Shown: piece after piece, positions 1-10,750 of the stretch
How positions within the stretch are numbered: the stretch's first letter is position 1
Layout: every line of letters starts with the position of its first letter
NCBI GenBank assembly: GCA_014885115.2
Contig: WKLE02000205.1
Location: 1 to 46,758 of the forward strand
Length of the DNA: 46,758 nucleotides
Direction: 5' to 3'
Origin: Asterionellopsis glacialis
Lineage: Eukaryota > Bacillariophyta > Plagiogrammaphyceae > Rhaphoneidales > Asterionellopsidaceae
Notes under the pieces: model-generated
What the model was told of the DNA's origin: nothing
The model's input: only the letters and a program-made list of their open reading frames with translations
The model's database searches: none
Program-made: the position numbers and the translations under genes

Positions 1-982
1 ATTGTTGCATTGTACAATACCTTGACTTTTTATACTAGAAAAACTTGAAATCTGGTCCATAAACACAACAATCAATCATTCACTTTCATCAACTGTTGTT
101 TTGTTAGGTAGACTGTTATCAGTTCCTGTTGTAAGGTTTTGTTTTATCATCTGTCTGGATGATTGTTGTCATGATAACAATAATTATCACTCCTTAGCAA
201 TACAATAGATACATGTTGTTAGGCATAATAGGTTGCCTTGGCATGCACAACTAGATGCACTCCCCAGCATTGTTAATTTTGCATGTTTCTCATTGAAAAG
301 TAACTTTGATGCCCTATACTCTGGTACAATAAAGCAATTTGAACTTTGCCAGCAACAGCAATCAACAGTTGACTAAAATAGAATCAACAAGTATGCCATG
401 GTCAACCTTCCTTCTCTCATACGCCATCATTTATTCACATTCTCATCATCATTGTCCCATATTCTTGTGCTCAACTGGAGAAATCTGGTACTTGACTCAG
501 TGCAACTGTATAATGTGGACTTATTTACTTATGTAGAAACAAAACAAAATGTCATACTTAGTATTTTTGCAATGTAATGTACTATTGTCATGAAAAAAGG
601 CTCGTGTATGTTTATACAAATTTTCTGGTACTTAGAAAGTGATTTGACATGAAAGGTATTCTTTTTACTCTATGTTTTACCAGATCTGATTATAATATAT
701 CACACAGATTGAGATCACTCTCTGGGTTTCTTTTTGTGCAATATTATTTCAGAGCTCCCTCTATCCTCCCCTGTATATCTAATCTCTATTTCATCCTCCA
801 ATTTGAACAATCTCCTTTTGCCCCTCAAAAACAAAATTGCAATTCATGCCTCTTTCCCAACCTAGCCTGCCTTTTCCCTTTTCAAATTATTTTTAGCTCT
901 GCCTGCTTGTTGTTGATCCTTGCCTAATTTTAAATGATGCTCTCTTTTTTGATGGCACCACCATTCCAATATTGTTGTCCCT
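1..982. other. AT-rich stretch, no gene seen
   Basis: I see no convincing gene here. The open frames are short, have no recognisable motif and lie in simple, T-rich and TGTTGT-rich sequence. It is the upstream flank of the transposon relic that begins near 983. No terminal inverted repeat or target-site duplication could be made out by eye. Confidence 0.6.
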
Positions 983-3650
983 ATGTTTCTGTCTGATGAT
1001 GAAGCTAATGTGGTACTTCAAGCTGAAGGACAACTTGGTACCCCCCTGCATGCAAATCAACCACAACTTCACTCACATGCAAATGGAAATTCTGTGAATG
1101 ATCACACTAACAAAGATCAGGTTGATGCTCCAAACGTCAACCCGAACTTACCTATTATTAATGGAGGAAATCCAACAATAGACAATAACCAAGAGGCTCT
1201 TCCACCGACTCTAAACCATGATGTCAATGTACAAGAAGAAAACATTCCTCAATCTACCATAAAATATTTTCTTAGGGTTGATAATTACTCCAATCAATTG
1301 AGGAGTAATTGGGATGGATCTATTTGGTTTCATGTTGTTCCCATAGTAGATCATCAAGTATATCATCATACTTTGTTCCAAACAGAACTTCTTGATGTAT
1401 GCCATTATTTCAGCGGCAATACTGTCTACAAACATTTGTATTTTTTGTACAAAAAAATCCCATTGGAGGTAATATTACCCAGGTGTACCTCCAGATACTT
1501 TTAAACAACTTAAAATTGATTTGGAAAAGGCTGCACTGGATTGTGGTTCCCCCATAATAAGTAATGGGGGTGTTGGGTGTTGTAATTTCACATGTTCTCA
1601 CATGTACAGAAGATTCAAGACAAACAAAGCTTGGGCACTTGCTGCTCAATATTTGGATCTGCAATCAGAGACTAATTAACAATAGGACTGCCAATCATGA
1701 AAATGGACAGACAAAAAGGTGTTGTACCACCTCAAAGAAATGTATATCACATTGTACTTTTGGCTTCAAGATCAAATGGGATGAACTTGGTTTTTTTAAT
1801 AAACCTTACTCACAAGGCAGGGTGTCATGTTCACTGTAACCACCCAGAGATGGAGAATCTTACTATTCCTTTGTGCCTATTACCTAAGGAAGATAAAGAT
1901 GTTCTGTTGAATCTTGCCAGGTCATGTGTAGGTACTGGTGTTGGAAGAAATTATTTGTACAGTAAACTTGGACAGTTTCTGCACACAAGTAAAATTGCTT
2001 ACATTTATAACAAGGATGATCTTGATGAGGAAATAGAAGCCAATACATCATAGACCAAATGATCAAGTTCTTTGGAAAAAGTCATGATATTGGTTATACT
2101 GTGTTATGGGATGTTCCCGTCTTACAGGAAGTGGTGGCTACCATGGTAATGAATCACCCACCAAAGTCATGGCACAAACAATGTCCACAAGAAAGGATCT
2201 TCAGGTCACTGATCTATCTGATGATCCAAACATGCATAGTTAGATGCACCCAGGAAATTGTGAAACAAAGCAAGAATACAATACTTTCAAACTCTTTTTC
2301 TTTTCCTACATCCACAGTTGGATGGTTTTTAAGATTTGTAACCAGAGCCAGGAGATTATTGACATCCTAACTACTTTCATACCAATTCACATTCTTGCAC
2401 ATAAAGATTCTTTTGTTAAACAAAAAACTTTTGTTACTTTGAGCAAATAACAAATAGTTTGCACAAAGGAACCCAAATATTGACAAGCACAGCTCAAACT
2501 ATGTGTTTTCAATCAACTTTGAAATCTAAGGAACTAGATGATGAAGTTCAGTGTAATTATGTGTCAAAGAAAATTTGGGTGGTTCAAGCTTCCAACAGCC
2601 AAATATGTTCTTAAAATTGCTGAGTCTTGTTTGAATGATAACATATCTAAGCTTTCCAAATACAAAGTCAAAAGAACTGCTTTATACCAGTTTAAGGTGT
2701 ATCTAGACAATGCATTGGAAGTTAATGAAGATGCTATCATGAATTATTATGAAGATCACCAGGAAAATGACAGTATTATCACAGAAGACATAGATCAACA
2801 AGAGCAAACTGATAATATTTCAGTTTATCCAGAAGACAATCTTAACAATAATGAAGTCCATAATAATGCAGAAGAAAACCAAAGTGATATTATTGGAACC
2901 ATCAATAGGATTAAAAATGCAGAAGAAATTCTTCAAGAAGTTTTGGCAAGTACACCCATTCCAATGTTTAGGAGAAATAGAGAAGTTACTATTCATCCAA
3001 ATTCCAATACAATGTACTGTACTTGTCATTCATTTGAATGTACTGGTATATCTTGTATTCATATGACAGCTGTTAATAAGCTAGCTAATGATGCTTGGTC
3101 TGGATTTGTCCATCATGATGTTGATCTTTGCTGGTGGAGTATTTACTCCTTCTGTTCATTCAAGGTAGACAATGCTGAGGCAACTTTGGTAATGCTTGAT
3201 CAACTAACTTTGAAGCCATTGCTGGGACCAAAGGGTCCACCTACAGTATCATATGAAAATATTGAGATTCAAGCTCCAAATGATAATTCCAACTGGGACA
3301 CTTTCAGATGAATTCTGAATTACTCTGTTGATGACATTGCACAAATTTGTAACCAAGTATCAGCTATACAAGATCATTATTCTGACAATTGTTATATAGT
3401 TGGGATCAATAATGGTTTGTCACAAACCATATATCATGTTGCAGGTACAAATCCTAATAATGAAAATACATTTGATGATGTCAATGATGATCCTACTGAC
3501 AATGAAATACAGCCAACAAGACTTGAACCTACTTTTGTCCCATTAGCGCAAAAGGATCCTACAAGGTTTGATGTATCTTTATCAGATGTATCAAATTTAA
3601 ATTACAATGCAGACTTCAGGTCCTGCATGGCAGGTGCATGGGATAGTTGA
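983..3650 (+). pseudogene. Decayed Mutator-like (MULE-type) transposase relic with SWIM zinc finger
   Basis: One protein-like reading can be followed through several frames and is broken by frameshifts and stops. It runs open from 983 in one frame. It continues from about 1482 in a second frame (starting GVPPDTFKQLKIDL). A zinc-ligand-like segment near 1740-1850 (CTFGFKIKWDELGFF, then after a shift at a T-run GCHVHCNHPE) resembles the N-terminal FAR1/FLYWCH-type module of MULE proteins. From 2538 the frame is open to 3311 and, past a single TGA at 3309-3311, on to 3650. This part carries CTCHSFECTGISCIH at about 3010-3060, a textbook SWIM finger (CxCx(n)CxH), followed by a HHDVD..WW segment. 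SWIM fingers sit C-terminal to the catalytic domain in MULE transposases. The catalytic core (about 2060-2530) is badly eroded or deleted. It is almost certainly inactive. An SWIM protein of other origin is possible but less likely. Confidence 0.6.
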
Positions 3651-4439
3651 TGTTGTGCGCAAATGTGCCTTAAAAATCCTGTGGAAGATGAAAGGGTTTT
3701 TACAATTCATTACAGACCAAACTCTTCATGTTTGTGGTATCATTGCATCTATTCATTGTCATAGAATTGATGATAGTGCTGAAACATAGTCTGTTTTATC
3801 TGAAAGACAAAGGTCTTGACAACCCAGACATTACAATACACACCAATCAACATATTGTTACTAGTGATAGTTTCAGTTAGTGTTTTCATCATGACCTAAA
3901 GATAAAATTATTTTTATTTTCATTTAGTGTCAACAGAAAATTGTTGTAATTTTTTTAAACATTTTTGGAAATGTATGAAATTTTTTTCAGTTACATGTAC
4001 AATATTACTAAATATAAGTACCATGATATGACAAACTGAAGGAATCATTGTTTTCTTACATACCATACAAAATTTGTTTTCATAAAAATTTACATAGATT
4101 TACAACACCATGACTAAGATCATATCTGGGCATCCAAGACATCATGACCTGAATTGCCAACTATCCTGTTGCACCAAAAGACCATTGGCTTATTATTTGT
4201 CAGAGGAAGAAAGATCAGCTGGTGATAAGGCAAAATGTCAAGCTAAACAAGATGTAAAAAAAGGCAATGTGTAACCATTGACTTCATTCTTCACAGCTTA
4301 CAAAATAAAACAATGCCATCTAGTAAATAAATAATATATAATATATGGTTTCTTTAACTCACATGTCAATTATGTTTTTTAGAATAACAGCCCTTTTCAC
4401 TGATCACCTAAACATATATTTCTTTCCATGAGGGTGTTG
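3651..4439. other. AT-rich non-coding flank
   Basis: The sequence is T/A-rich with many stops in all frames. Up to about 3780 a protein-like frame may still trail on from the transposase relic. Beyond that I see no gene, RNA or clear repeat boundary. Confidence 0.5.
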
Positions 4440-4525
4440 GGTTTTTTGGTAGTAATGTGCATTTTTAACTAGTGTTTTCCATATTGGTTTTTCAGTAGTA
4501 ATGTGTGTTTTTATCTAGTGTTTTC
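4440..4525 (+). repeat. Imperfect tandem duplication of a 40-bp unit
   Basis: Two 40-bp units at 4440-4479 and 4486-4525 share the pattern GGTTTTT-rich start, GTAGTAATGTG core and CTAGTGTTTTC end, offset by 46 bp. They differ at only a few positions. This is one of three such local duplications in the stretch 4440-5495. Confidence 0.7.
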
Positions 4526-5239
4526 TGTCTCTAATTGAGTTCAATTGTGCATAATATTCTTGAAAATTTTTAATGCCTGTTGATGACTGGAGAATAATCA
4601 CCAACTGACATCTGCCATTGCTGATCAATTGCATACATCCCATGACATCAGAAACCTTGGTAATATTTTGACGGACACTTGAGGTGGTCTTCAGAGCTTC
4701 CAAACTATCTATGTTGAATTCAGTAACAGATTCCAAATTTATGGAAGCTCCGAACAAATAATAAGCCTGGAACCCCACATCAATTTCATGATCAATGAAT
4801 CACATATTTCCACTAGCAGAGAACACATCAGGATGCATCTATCCAACTTCTGCAGCCAAATAATTGCAATCATCACTGACTTTATCTCCCACTGATTCAA
4901 TTTCTCAAAAAACTTGTTGGTGTCTTTGTTTCTTTGGATGGTTTGTGCTTCTAGAATTCTTCAGCACTGTGCAATAGGATTATACAGCTAAGAACTCTTT
5001 TGCAGTGTGTGATAGATGGGGACACCCTCTTTGGAGTACATGCATTTGTAGATGAGTCTTCTCTTCATAGACCACCTCTTGCAACTAGCATTCTGTTTTG
5101 ATCTGGGCATTTGTTTTAAATACCAAAGATGCTTCAAAGACACTGTAACCAGTTCATCCCTATAAAGAGGAATTTTGGAAACTATGGTACACCAATGCCA
5201 ATGGTGCTGTAACCAGTTCAACCCTAGAAAGAGGAACAC
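4515..5239 (-). pseudogene. Decayed minus-strand coding sequence, family unknown
   Basis: Reading the minus strand from about 5239 down to 4515 gives protein-like text interrupted by stops and at least one frame change. An upstream part (…IYKCMYSKEGVPIYHTLQKS) passes two stops into a KILEAQ-like charged stretch (RILEAQTIQRNKDTNKFFEK), then changes frame. The last 87 codons (4778-4515) are open, with text such as AYYLFGASINLESVTEFNID and NITKVSDVMGCMQLISNG. The composition is that of real protein rather than a random shadow frame, but I do not recognise the family. The position among repeats beside the transposase relic suggests a transposon or host-gene fragment. Confidence 0.35.
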
Positions 5240-5257
5240 CTGAAACTGTTATACACC
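5142..5257 (+). repeat. Imperfect duplication of a 52-bp unit
   Basis: Units at 5142-5193 and 5206-5257 share CTGTAACCAGTTCA, then a CCCTA.AAAGAGGAA core, and end in ACACC; the period is 64 bp. The second copy abuts the (TTG)n microsatellite directly. Confidence 0.7.

Positions 5258-5322
<65 letters not shown>
5258..5322 (+). repeat. (TTG)n microsatellite, about 21 units
   Basis: This is an uninterrupted run of the trinucleotide TTG/TGT. Read on the minus strand it is (CAA)n, which would encode polyglutamine in one frame, directly upstream of the decayed minus-strand coding sequence. No evidence of function. Confidence 0.95.
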
Positions 5323-5323
<1 letters not shown>

Positions 5324-5422
5324 GAGCATTGTTTTTGTGAGAGAACTTTCATTGGTAATGTTTACAGGAACCAGTCTAACTGCAATGTGTCATTCTGACA
5401 ATTAGTTGTAAAAAAGCAAGGG

Positions 5423-5495
5423 TTTGTGCTTTGTTCTCATGCAATGGTTGGTAATGAAGCAAATATTTGTGCTTTGTTCTCATGTGATGGTTGGT
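5423..5495 (+). repeat. Duplicated 30-bp unit
   Basis: The 30-mers at 5423-5452 and 5466-5495 both begin TTTGTGCTTTGTTCTCATG and end ATGGTTGGT, differing at two or three internal positions. A shorter third copy (GGTTTGTGCTTTGTTCTT) lies near 5581. Confidence 0.75.
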
Positions 5496-6840
5496 GGAAC
5501 AAAACACAAACTTTGATGCAGCTGGTAATTAGGGCACAGGCAATAAGCTTTCAAAGGAGTGTTAATGACAAAAGGTTTGGTTTGTGCTTTGTTCTTTGAA
5601 TGGAATTTTTGACATCATTATCTTCATCACTGTTGTCAGAGTTGGAGACATCATCATCACTGTCATAGTAATCATTGATGCTATTGTCAATGTCTTCATA
5701 GTTGTCATCAAATTAGTTCCTTGGGATTACTGTGACTGATAAGATCTTCAAAGGACAACTTGAGACAACAGAGACATGCAGAAAAAATTGAAACAACCAT
5801 CAAACTACTAGTATGTGAGGCAAAATGAAAACTTATTGCAAACAGTGTAGTCTTGTGAAGTTGACTGCAAAATACAGTTTTTTGTCTGTCTTTTACACCC
5901 CAAAAATGACATCATCTCAGGATGGTATTATCAAATTAGAGAGCATTGTTTTGGAAGCCTTTTTGTGTTAAAACTTACAGAAGCATACATTTTGTACTGA
6001 GTCTACTGAGGCAAAATTTGAACTAGGAAACTGGCATGTGATTTGGGAAAAGATTTTTTTTCTGTCTGTTTGCTTACCTATTTGGGGGGAGGGGGTGGAT
6101 ATTGGGGGTTTGGGAGGTAAAATAAGACTGGTGCTATCAAACCTGGCCACCTCCAGGTGATTTCCAACTAAAATCAAGTTAATCAAATATTTCTTTTTAT
6201 TGCATTTTTGAATGCTACAGAAGAAGAGCATTTGATTGGTGTGCTGTACTTGTTCCGTATATCTCTGACGGTTGAGATACGTTGATTTGTACATTGTGTT
6301 CCGATGTACGGACACACCTACATTGTGCACATTTTGCGTGTGCAACAACATGTAATTTTTTTGTCAGCTGCATTTACTGTACCTGTAGTTTGCGTCAGAA
6401 ATTTTCTTGACTACAACATTCCAGTCATCCTGGATCTGGGAATACCCAAAATAAAGCAGGTTGAACTTTACAATAAGTTTTGACCATTGCTACAGGTAGC
6501 AATGGTCGAAAAGAATACCAGGACATTATGTGTCCCCATCCTGGGAATGCTATCTTAAACAAAATTAAAAACGAAAGGATGAAAAAGCAAGGGATAGAGC
6601 TTCACGCAAACGAAAACAGAAAAAAATGAAAGTCGTCACCTGAAAAAAAACAACCTCTCAAATAATAAAAATTACGAGTCGAGTTGTTCTTTTTGCTTTT
6701 TCTCGAAAGTCGGGATTTCCGAAAATTCTTAGTCCAATTAATCAACGGCGACAGATTTGATAGCGAAACTCTTAAATAATCATGTCAATCCGTGTGATAT
6801 ATATAACATAATTGGTCTTATATATATGCCTGTACCGGTA
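5496..6840. other. Repeat-derived, largely non-coding stretch
   Basis: No intact gene. On the minus strand 5715-5594 gives a short, strongly acidic frame (DD/ED/SD/ND rich). Codons 6351-5968 on the minus strand are open for 127 residues but have no recognisable motif. A G-rich run at 6084-6117 (four G tracts of 3-6) falls in this stretch and could fold as a G-quadruplex. Composition changes near 6500 towards the gene-dense part. Confidence 0.45.
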
Positions 6841-7310
6841 GTGTGATAACGTTAGACAGGAAAGTACCTGGTAGTGTGCAGGGGAGCTCCGGTACAGACA
6901 GACAGTAAGGTACCTGGTAATAGTACCTACCAGGGTACCGTACCTGGGTACCTGTACCAGGTACAGGTACATGAAAGCTTGCTCATTTCGATTAGTCCTA
7001 ATGGCTGCTTTGAGATAAGACTAAAACATCCAAAGTACCTGTATAATACATACAAAAACAAAGAAAAAAGATTCGAAAAGATGTTTTTCTCTTGCCATTA
7101 TCAGAAGGTGCTAGTACCTGATAGCTCCTACCGTTTGCATGAGTTAGTATAATAGAGCCTAAATGATTTCTGTCTTCTTCTTGTTTCTTCTCTTTCTACC
7201 TGCGCGTCACCGACCCACAGGGCGATCCCAACGGTACCAGATACCTGTACCTGTACGGTACTGTTTTCACGAGTGTACAGAAACCTGGTATACAGGTACA
7301 GGTATGGTAG
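6841..7310. repeat. Dense cluster of GTACC/GGTACC palindromes, two strong hairpins
   Basis: The motif GTACCTGGTAC and its variants recur many times here. Two inverted repeats stand out. At 6948-6970 two perfect 11-bp arms (GTACCTGTACC / GGTACAGGTAC) flank a single A. At 7241-7255 and 7291-7305 two perfect 15-bp arms (starting ATACCTGTACC) enclose a 35-nt loop. The second ends about 120 bp before the kinase start codon, so it falls in its promoter or 5' leader. Similar shorter elements occur near 21330, 23829, 27285 and 27322, so this is a dispersed element of the genome. Confidence 0.75.
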
Positions 7311-7427
7311 GGCCCACCAGAAATCATACCGTGTACTGTAATTTTAATATTATATTATATTCGTGATTTTGATGGTTGGCTTATTCCTATTCTTTGCAGA
7401 AGGTTCGAATCGCTTCCCTACTCCACG

Positions 7428-10400
7428 ATGACCATGTGGGCCTCTCGATCAATTCTGTTGAGAAGAAGACCGCGACTTTTAGTTCGCAACTTATCGAGAG
7501 CATTTACAAAGAGTCAATTTACAAGAAGACGCGTAACAACAGCTTTGGGCACGCTGGGAAATAACAATGACCGATTCGGAGATTCTTCTCCGTTTGCTGC
7601 ATTTGCGGTGTTAGCATCCGCGACTGCGGCGTTGTCAATCCACAACCGAGATGATAGAGTCAAATGCGATGTCGTCGCGGGTGCACCGGAGTCTCCATTT
7701 ACAATTTCTCAAACAACTCTGTCGAGTATCTCAGAGAGTCCAAAAGAAAAGATTCTGAAATCATCGTCGCCTTCTAACAATTTGAACCGCAGAAAAGGGA
7801 CGGTGCGAAATCAACCACGAAATGTCATGCTACATCGCATGAGAAGTGTTAGAGCACGTAATCTAGGAGAAAAGTATGTCGTTGATTGGAGAAGGGTGTT
7901 GGGAGAAGGCGCCTACGGAAGCGTTCATCCTGGGCGGGTTGCAACGACGGGAGAAAAGGTAAGAGACACCAAAACTTCCCCTCCTCGTGGACGACGAAAT
8001 CAAACCAGATTATAGTCATTAGAATCTTCGATTCTTGTTAAATAATGATGACGTGTCAAAAAAATGTTCTTAGGGCAAGCGATCTGAGTTTTGTTATCGA
8101 CATGCAGCATACAATTCAATCACTTGCGCAAAGTGGATAGTTTGCGATTACCCTGGTGTCAGTGACGTTCTCATTCCTCTCGCATGGGAGAAGATTTTTG
8201 CAAAGTTTCGGAAGTTGTGTCACACATCATTTCGTCTTGTCGACGACACGTGCTGTCACTTTTATTTGTAATTGCACGCGATTGCAAATTCACATCACAT
8301 TTTCGAAGTAATAATTTTATCGCTGTTTGATCTCATGCCCGAGTAAATTACATCTCACGAAATTCGCTCGAATTCTTTTTTCGAATGTGTAATGCAGGTA
8401 GCACTAAAGAAAATTTCAAAACGATATACAGATTCATCTTCCTTTAAAACCGAGACCGATGCTCTCCTTCGCATTTTTGACAATGGCGGCCACCCCAATA
8501 TCTCTGGTCTCAGGGATATGTATGAGGATGCTGCTCACTTTTACATGATTCTTGATCTAGTCTCCGGGGGGGAAATGTTCGAACATCTTATTCATTACGG
8601 GGCGTATTCAGAAGCCGATGCAGCCAGGCTTATGCACGAAGTGGCATCAGCCCTTGCATTTCTTCATGGTGTTGGTGTTGTCCACGCGGACTTGAAACCG
8701 GAAAATCTTTTGCTTTGCAGTAAAAAAAGACACGATGGGACAATCAAGATAATTGATTTTGGGTGTGCTGCTGTAAGTGACCCGGAACCGTACATGTATG
8801 ACGGAGAAACCGAAAAAGCCCGACTGGAAGAGGAAAGTAAGAATGCTGTCAAAACTGCTTCGTCAACTGGAACAACAGCGTACTGGCCTCCTGAGCGCTT
8901 TCAGAGAGGCTCGGAGGCAGATGCAGCTATGGATATGTGGAGCGTCGGAGTCATTCTTTACATTATGTTGACGGGTGTCCACCCATTTGATGTACGAGGA
9001 GTTTCTGGTGACGAAGAAATAGAAAATCGAATCAAAGCTAATCCACTTCCTCCTATGACTCCTGAATTGACATCGCACCTGTCTGAGTCTGCAATCGATC
9101 TTATCAAACATCTCATGGACCCAGATCCTGATCGACGAATCACAGCCTATGACATGCTTCAGCATCCATGGGTAAGAGGGGAGACTGCAACGAAGGACAA
9201 AATCTTGGATTCCGACAAGAAACTATCACATTTCAAAGATGTTAGACAGCAACTGGAAGCTGGAATCTTTGCTGTTCTTGTTAGTCATGGACATCAAGAT
9301 TTTACCATGAGTGAACGAAAAAAGAAAGCCACCGAGGAAAAAGGCGAAGCGCTTACACATATTATGAAGCGCGCATTTGACGTGTTCGATGCTGAGGGGA
9401 AAGGTTTCATTACATCTGATGATTTAGCGAGTGTTGTCAGCCATCAAACTGGATCTCAGTTATCTTCCGATGATACGCAGCAATTTCTTGCAACTAATGG
9501 GGCTAATGAAGGGGAACCTTCTCCTGATACAAGACTTTCTCTATCAGATTTCTCAAAGTTATTTTCTGGCCTCAAACACAAACATTTTCCAAGAGGCCAT
9601 GTTATATTCCATGCAGGGGATATAGGGGATGCCATGTATTTTCTCTGTTCGGGAAAAATTGAAGTTCAGACACGAAAGGGCCAATTGGTATCCATTTTAA
9701 GGTCTGGTGACTTTTTCGGTGAAGGGAGTCTCTTAGATGGAGATCATAAACGTTTTACAACCGCAAAGTGTGCTACGCCTGTAGATGTAATCAAAATCAA
9801 ACGCAGTGAATTTGATCGATATGTTGCGTCGTCGGAAAAAGCCAAGACTGAACTTCGGTTGAAATGGAGAGCCCGGAATCTGGCCTACGCAAAAAATCTA
9901 ATACGTCTTCAGACAAACGTCAAGACGCTCACGTTGGGAAAGGGTGACGTTGTATACAATGAAGGCGAACCTGGAACATCGATGTATAGAGTAGTTGATG
10001 ATGATGGAGGCGAGCTTGAGGTTTCACATGGAGGAAGAGCTGTTCACAGGTATACAGAGGGAGATTCTTTCGGAGAATCATCTCTCTTGATGGCAAGACC
10101 CCGATCGTAAGTGTAAATCATTTTGTGTGTGTGTACATATATCTCAATTCAAGCTTTGGTTTAACATTGAAAATACGTTTTATTATCAATTATACAGGTC
10201 AACGGTAACTTGCGTCTCTGATACTTGTAAGCTGCACGAGATGGAAGGTTCTGACTTCTTAGCGTTGGTGAATTCGTCTCCTGAGATGGAGCAGTCACTG
10301 CGAGACATGTGTAGAAAAAGATTGTTCAAAAAAGCCGTTAAAGCCTTTTCATTGGAGAGAAAAGGAGGGGTCACTGATGAGGACATAGTTGCTGCTTTCC

Positions 10401-10597
10401 ATGATGCCGACATTGACAAGTCTGGCTCTTTGAGCCTGTCGGAAGTGAAAGCATTGATGCACCGAATGGATCCCACGTTCCCGGTTAGTGAAATTGAGGC
10501 TCTTTTGAAGTTCATCGACGTAGATGATGATGGCTTGGTGAGCTTTGTTGAGTTCAAGCGCCTATTTCGACAATTCGAGGTAGAAGGATCAAAATGA
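7428..10597 (+). CDS. Ca2+- and cyclic-nucleotide-type protein kinase (kinase, EF, cNMP x2, EF x2), mitochondrial-type leader
   Basis: Three exons: 7428-7958, 8398-10106 and 10198-10597 (GT-AG introns of 439 and 91 bp; phases 0 and 2), 879 residues. The first junction restores the VALKK lysine after the glycine loop (GEGAYGSV). Residues 1-45 are Arg-rich and acid-free, like a mitochondrial presequence, followed by a hydrophobic segment about 55-71. The Ser/Thr kinase domain spans about 150-435; the catalytic loop is HADLKPEN (Asp275 kept, usual Arg replaced by Ala), with DFG at 297 and PPE in place of APE. An EF-hand loop lies at 508-519. Two cyclic-nucleotide-binding domains follow (about 573-655 with FGEGSLL; about 685-770 with FGESSLLMARPRS, the phosphate-binding cassette with its Arg). 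Two canonical EF-hands close the protein (loops 818-829, 854-865). Inferred role: Ser/Thr phosphorylation responsive to Ca2+ and perhaps cNMP. A mixed CDPK/PKG architecture; location is predicted only. Confidence 0.88.
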
Positions 10598-10750
10598 AAA
10601 AGAGAAATAATAAAAGTGACTCCTGATCACAGTTGGCTGTAAATAAAATTTTGAATATATGTTTTGGCTTCATCTTGTGCAAACATGATGATGTTGTAAA
10701 ATTTAGTACATTCTATTTTGCTAGAGATATGTAGTTAGATTTTTTTTACA

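Noticed and set aside
6084..6117. G-quadruplex candidate
   Set aside because: The G tracts are present, but one loop is eight bases and the site lies in repeat-derived sequence away from any promoter; noted only.
5968..6351. 127-codon minus-strand frame
   Set aside because: No recognisable domain; its PPKPP-rich part is only the complement of the G-rich run at 6084-6117. Kept as repeat-derived sequence rather than a gene.
7396..7420. tRNA-like T-arm (GGTTCGAATC)
   Set aside because: No 5-bp T stem, no matching acceptor or anticodon arms; it lies in the 5' leader of the kinase gene. The CTTTGCAG just before it could be a leader-intron acceptor, but I cannot find the donor with confidence.
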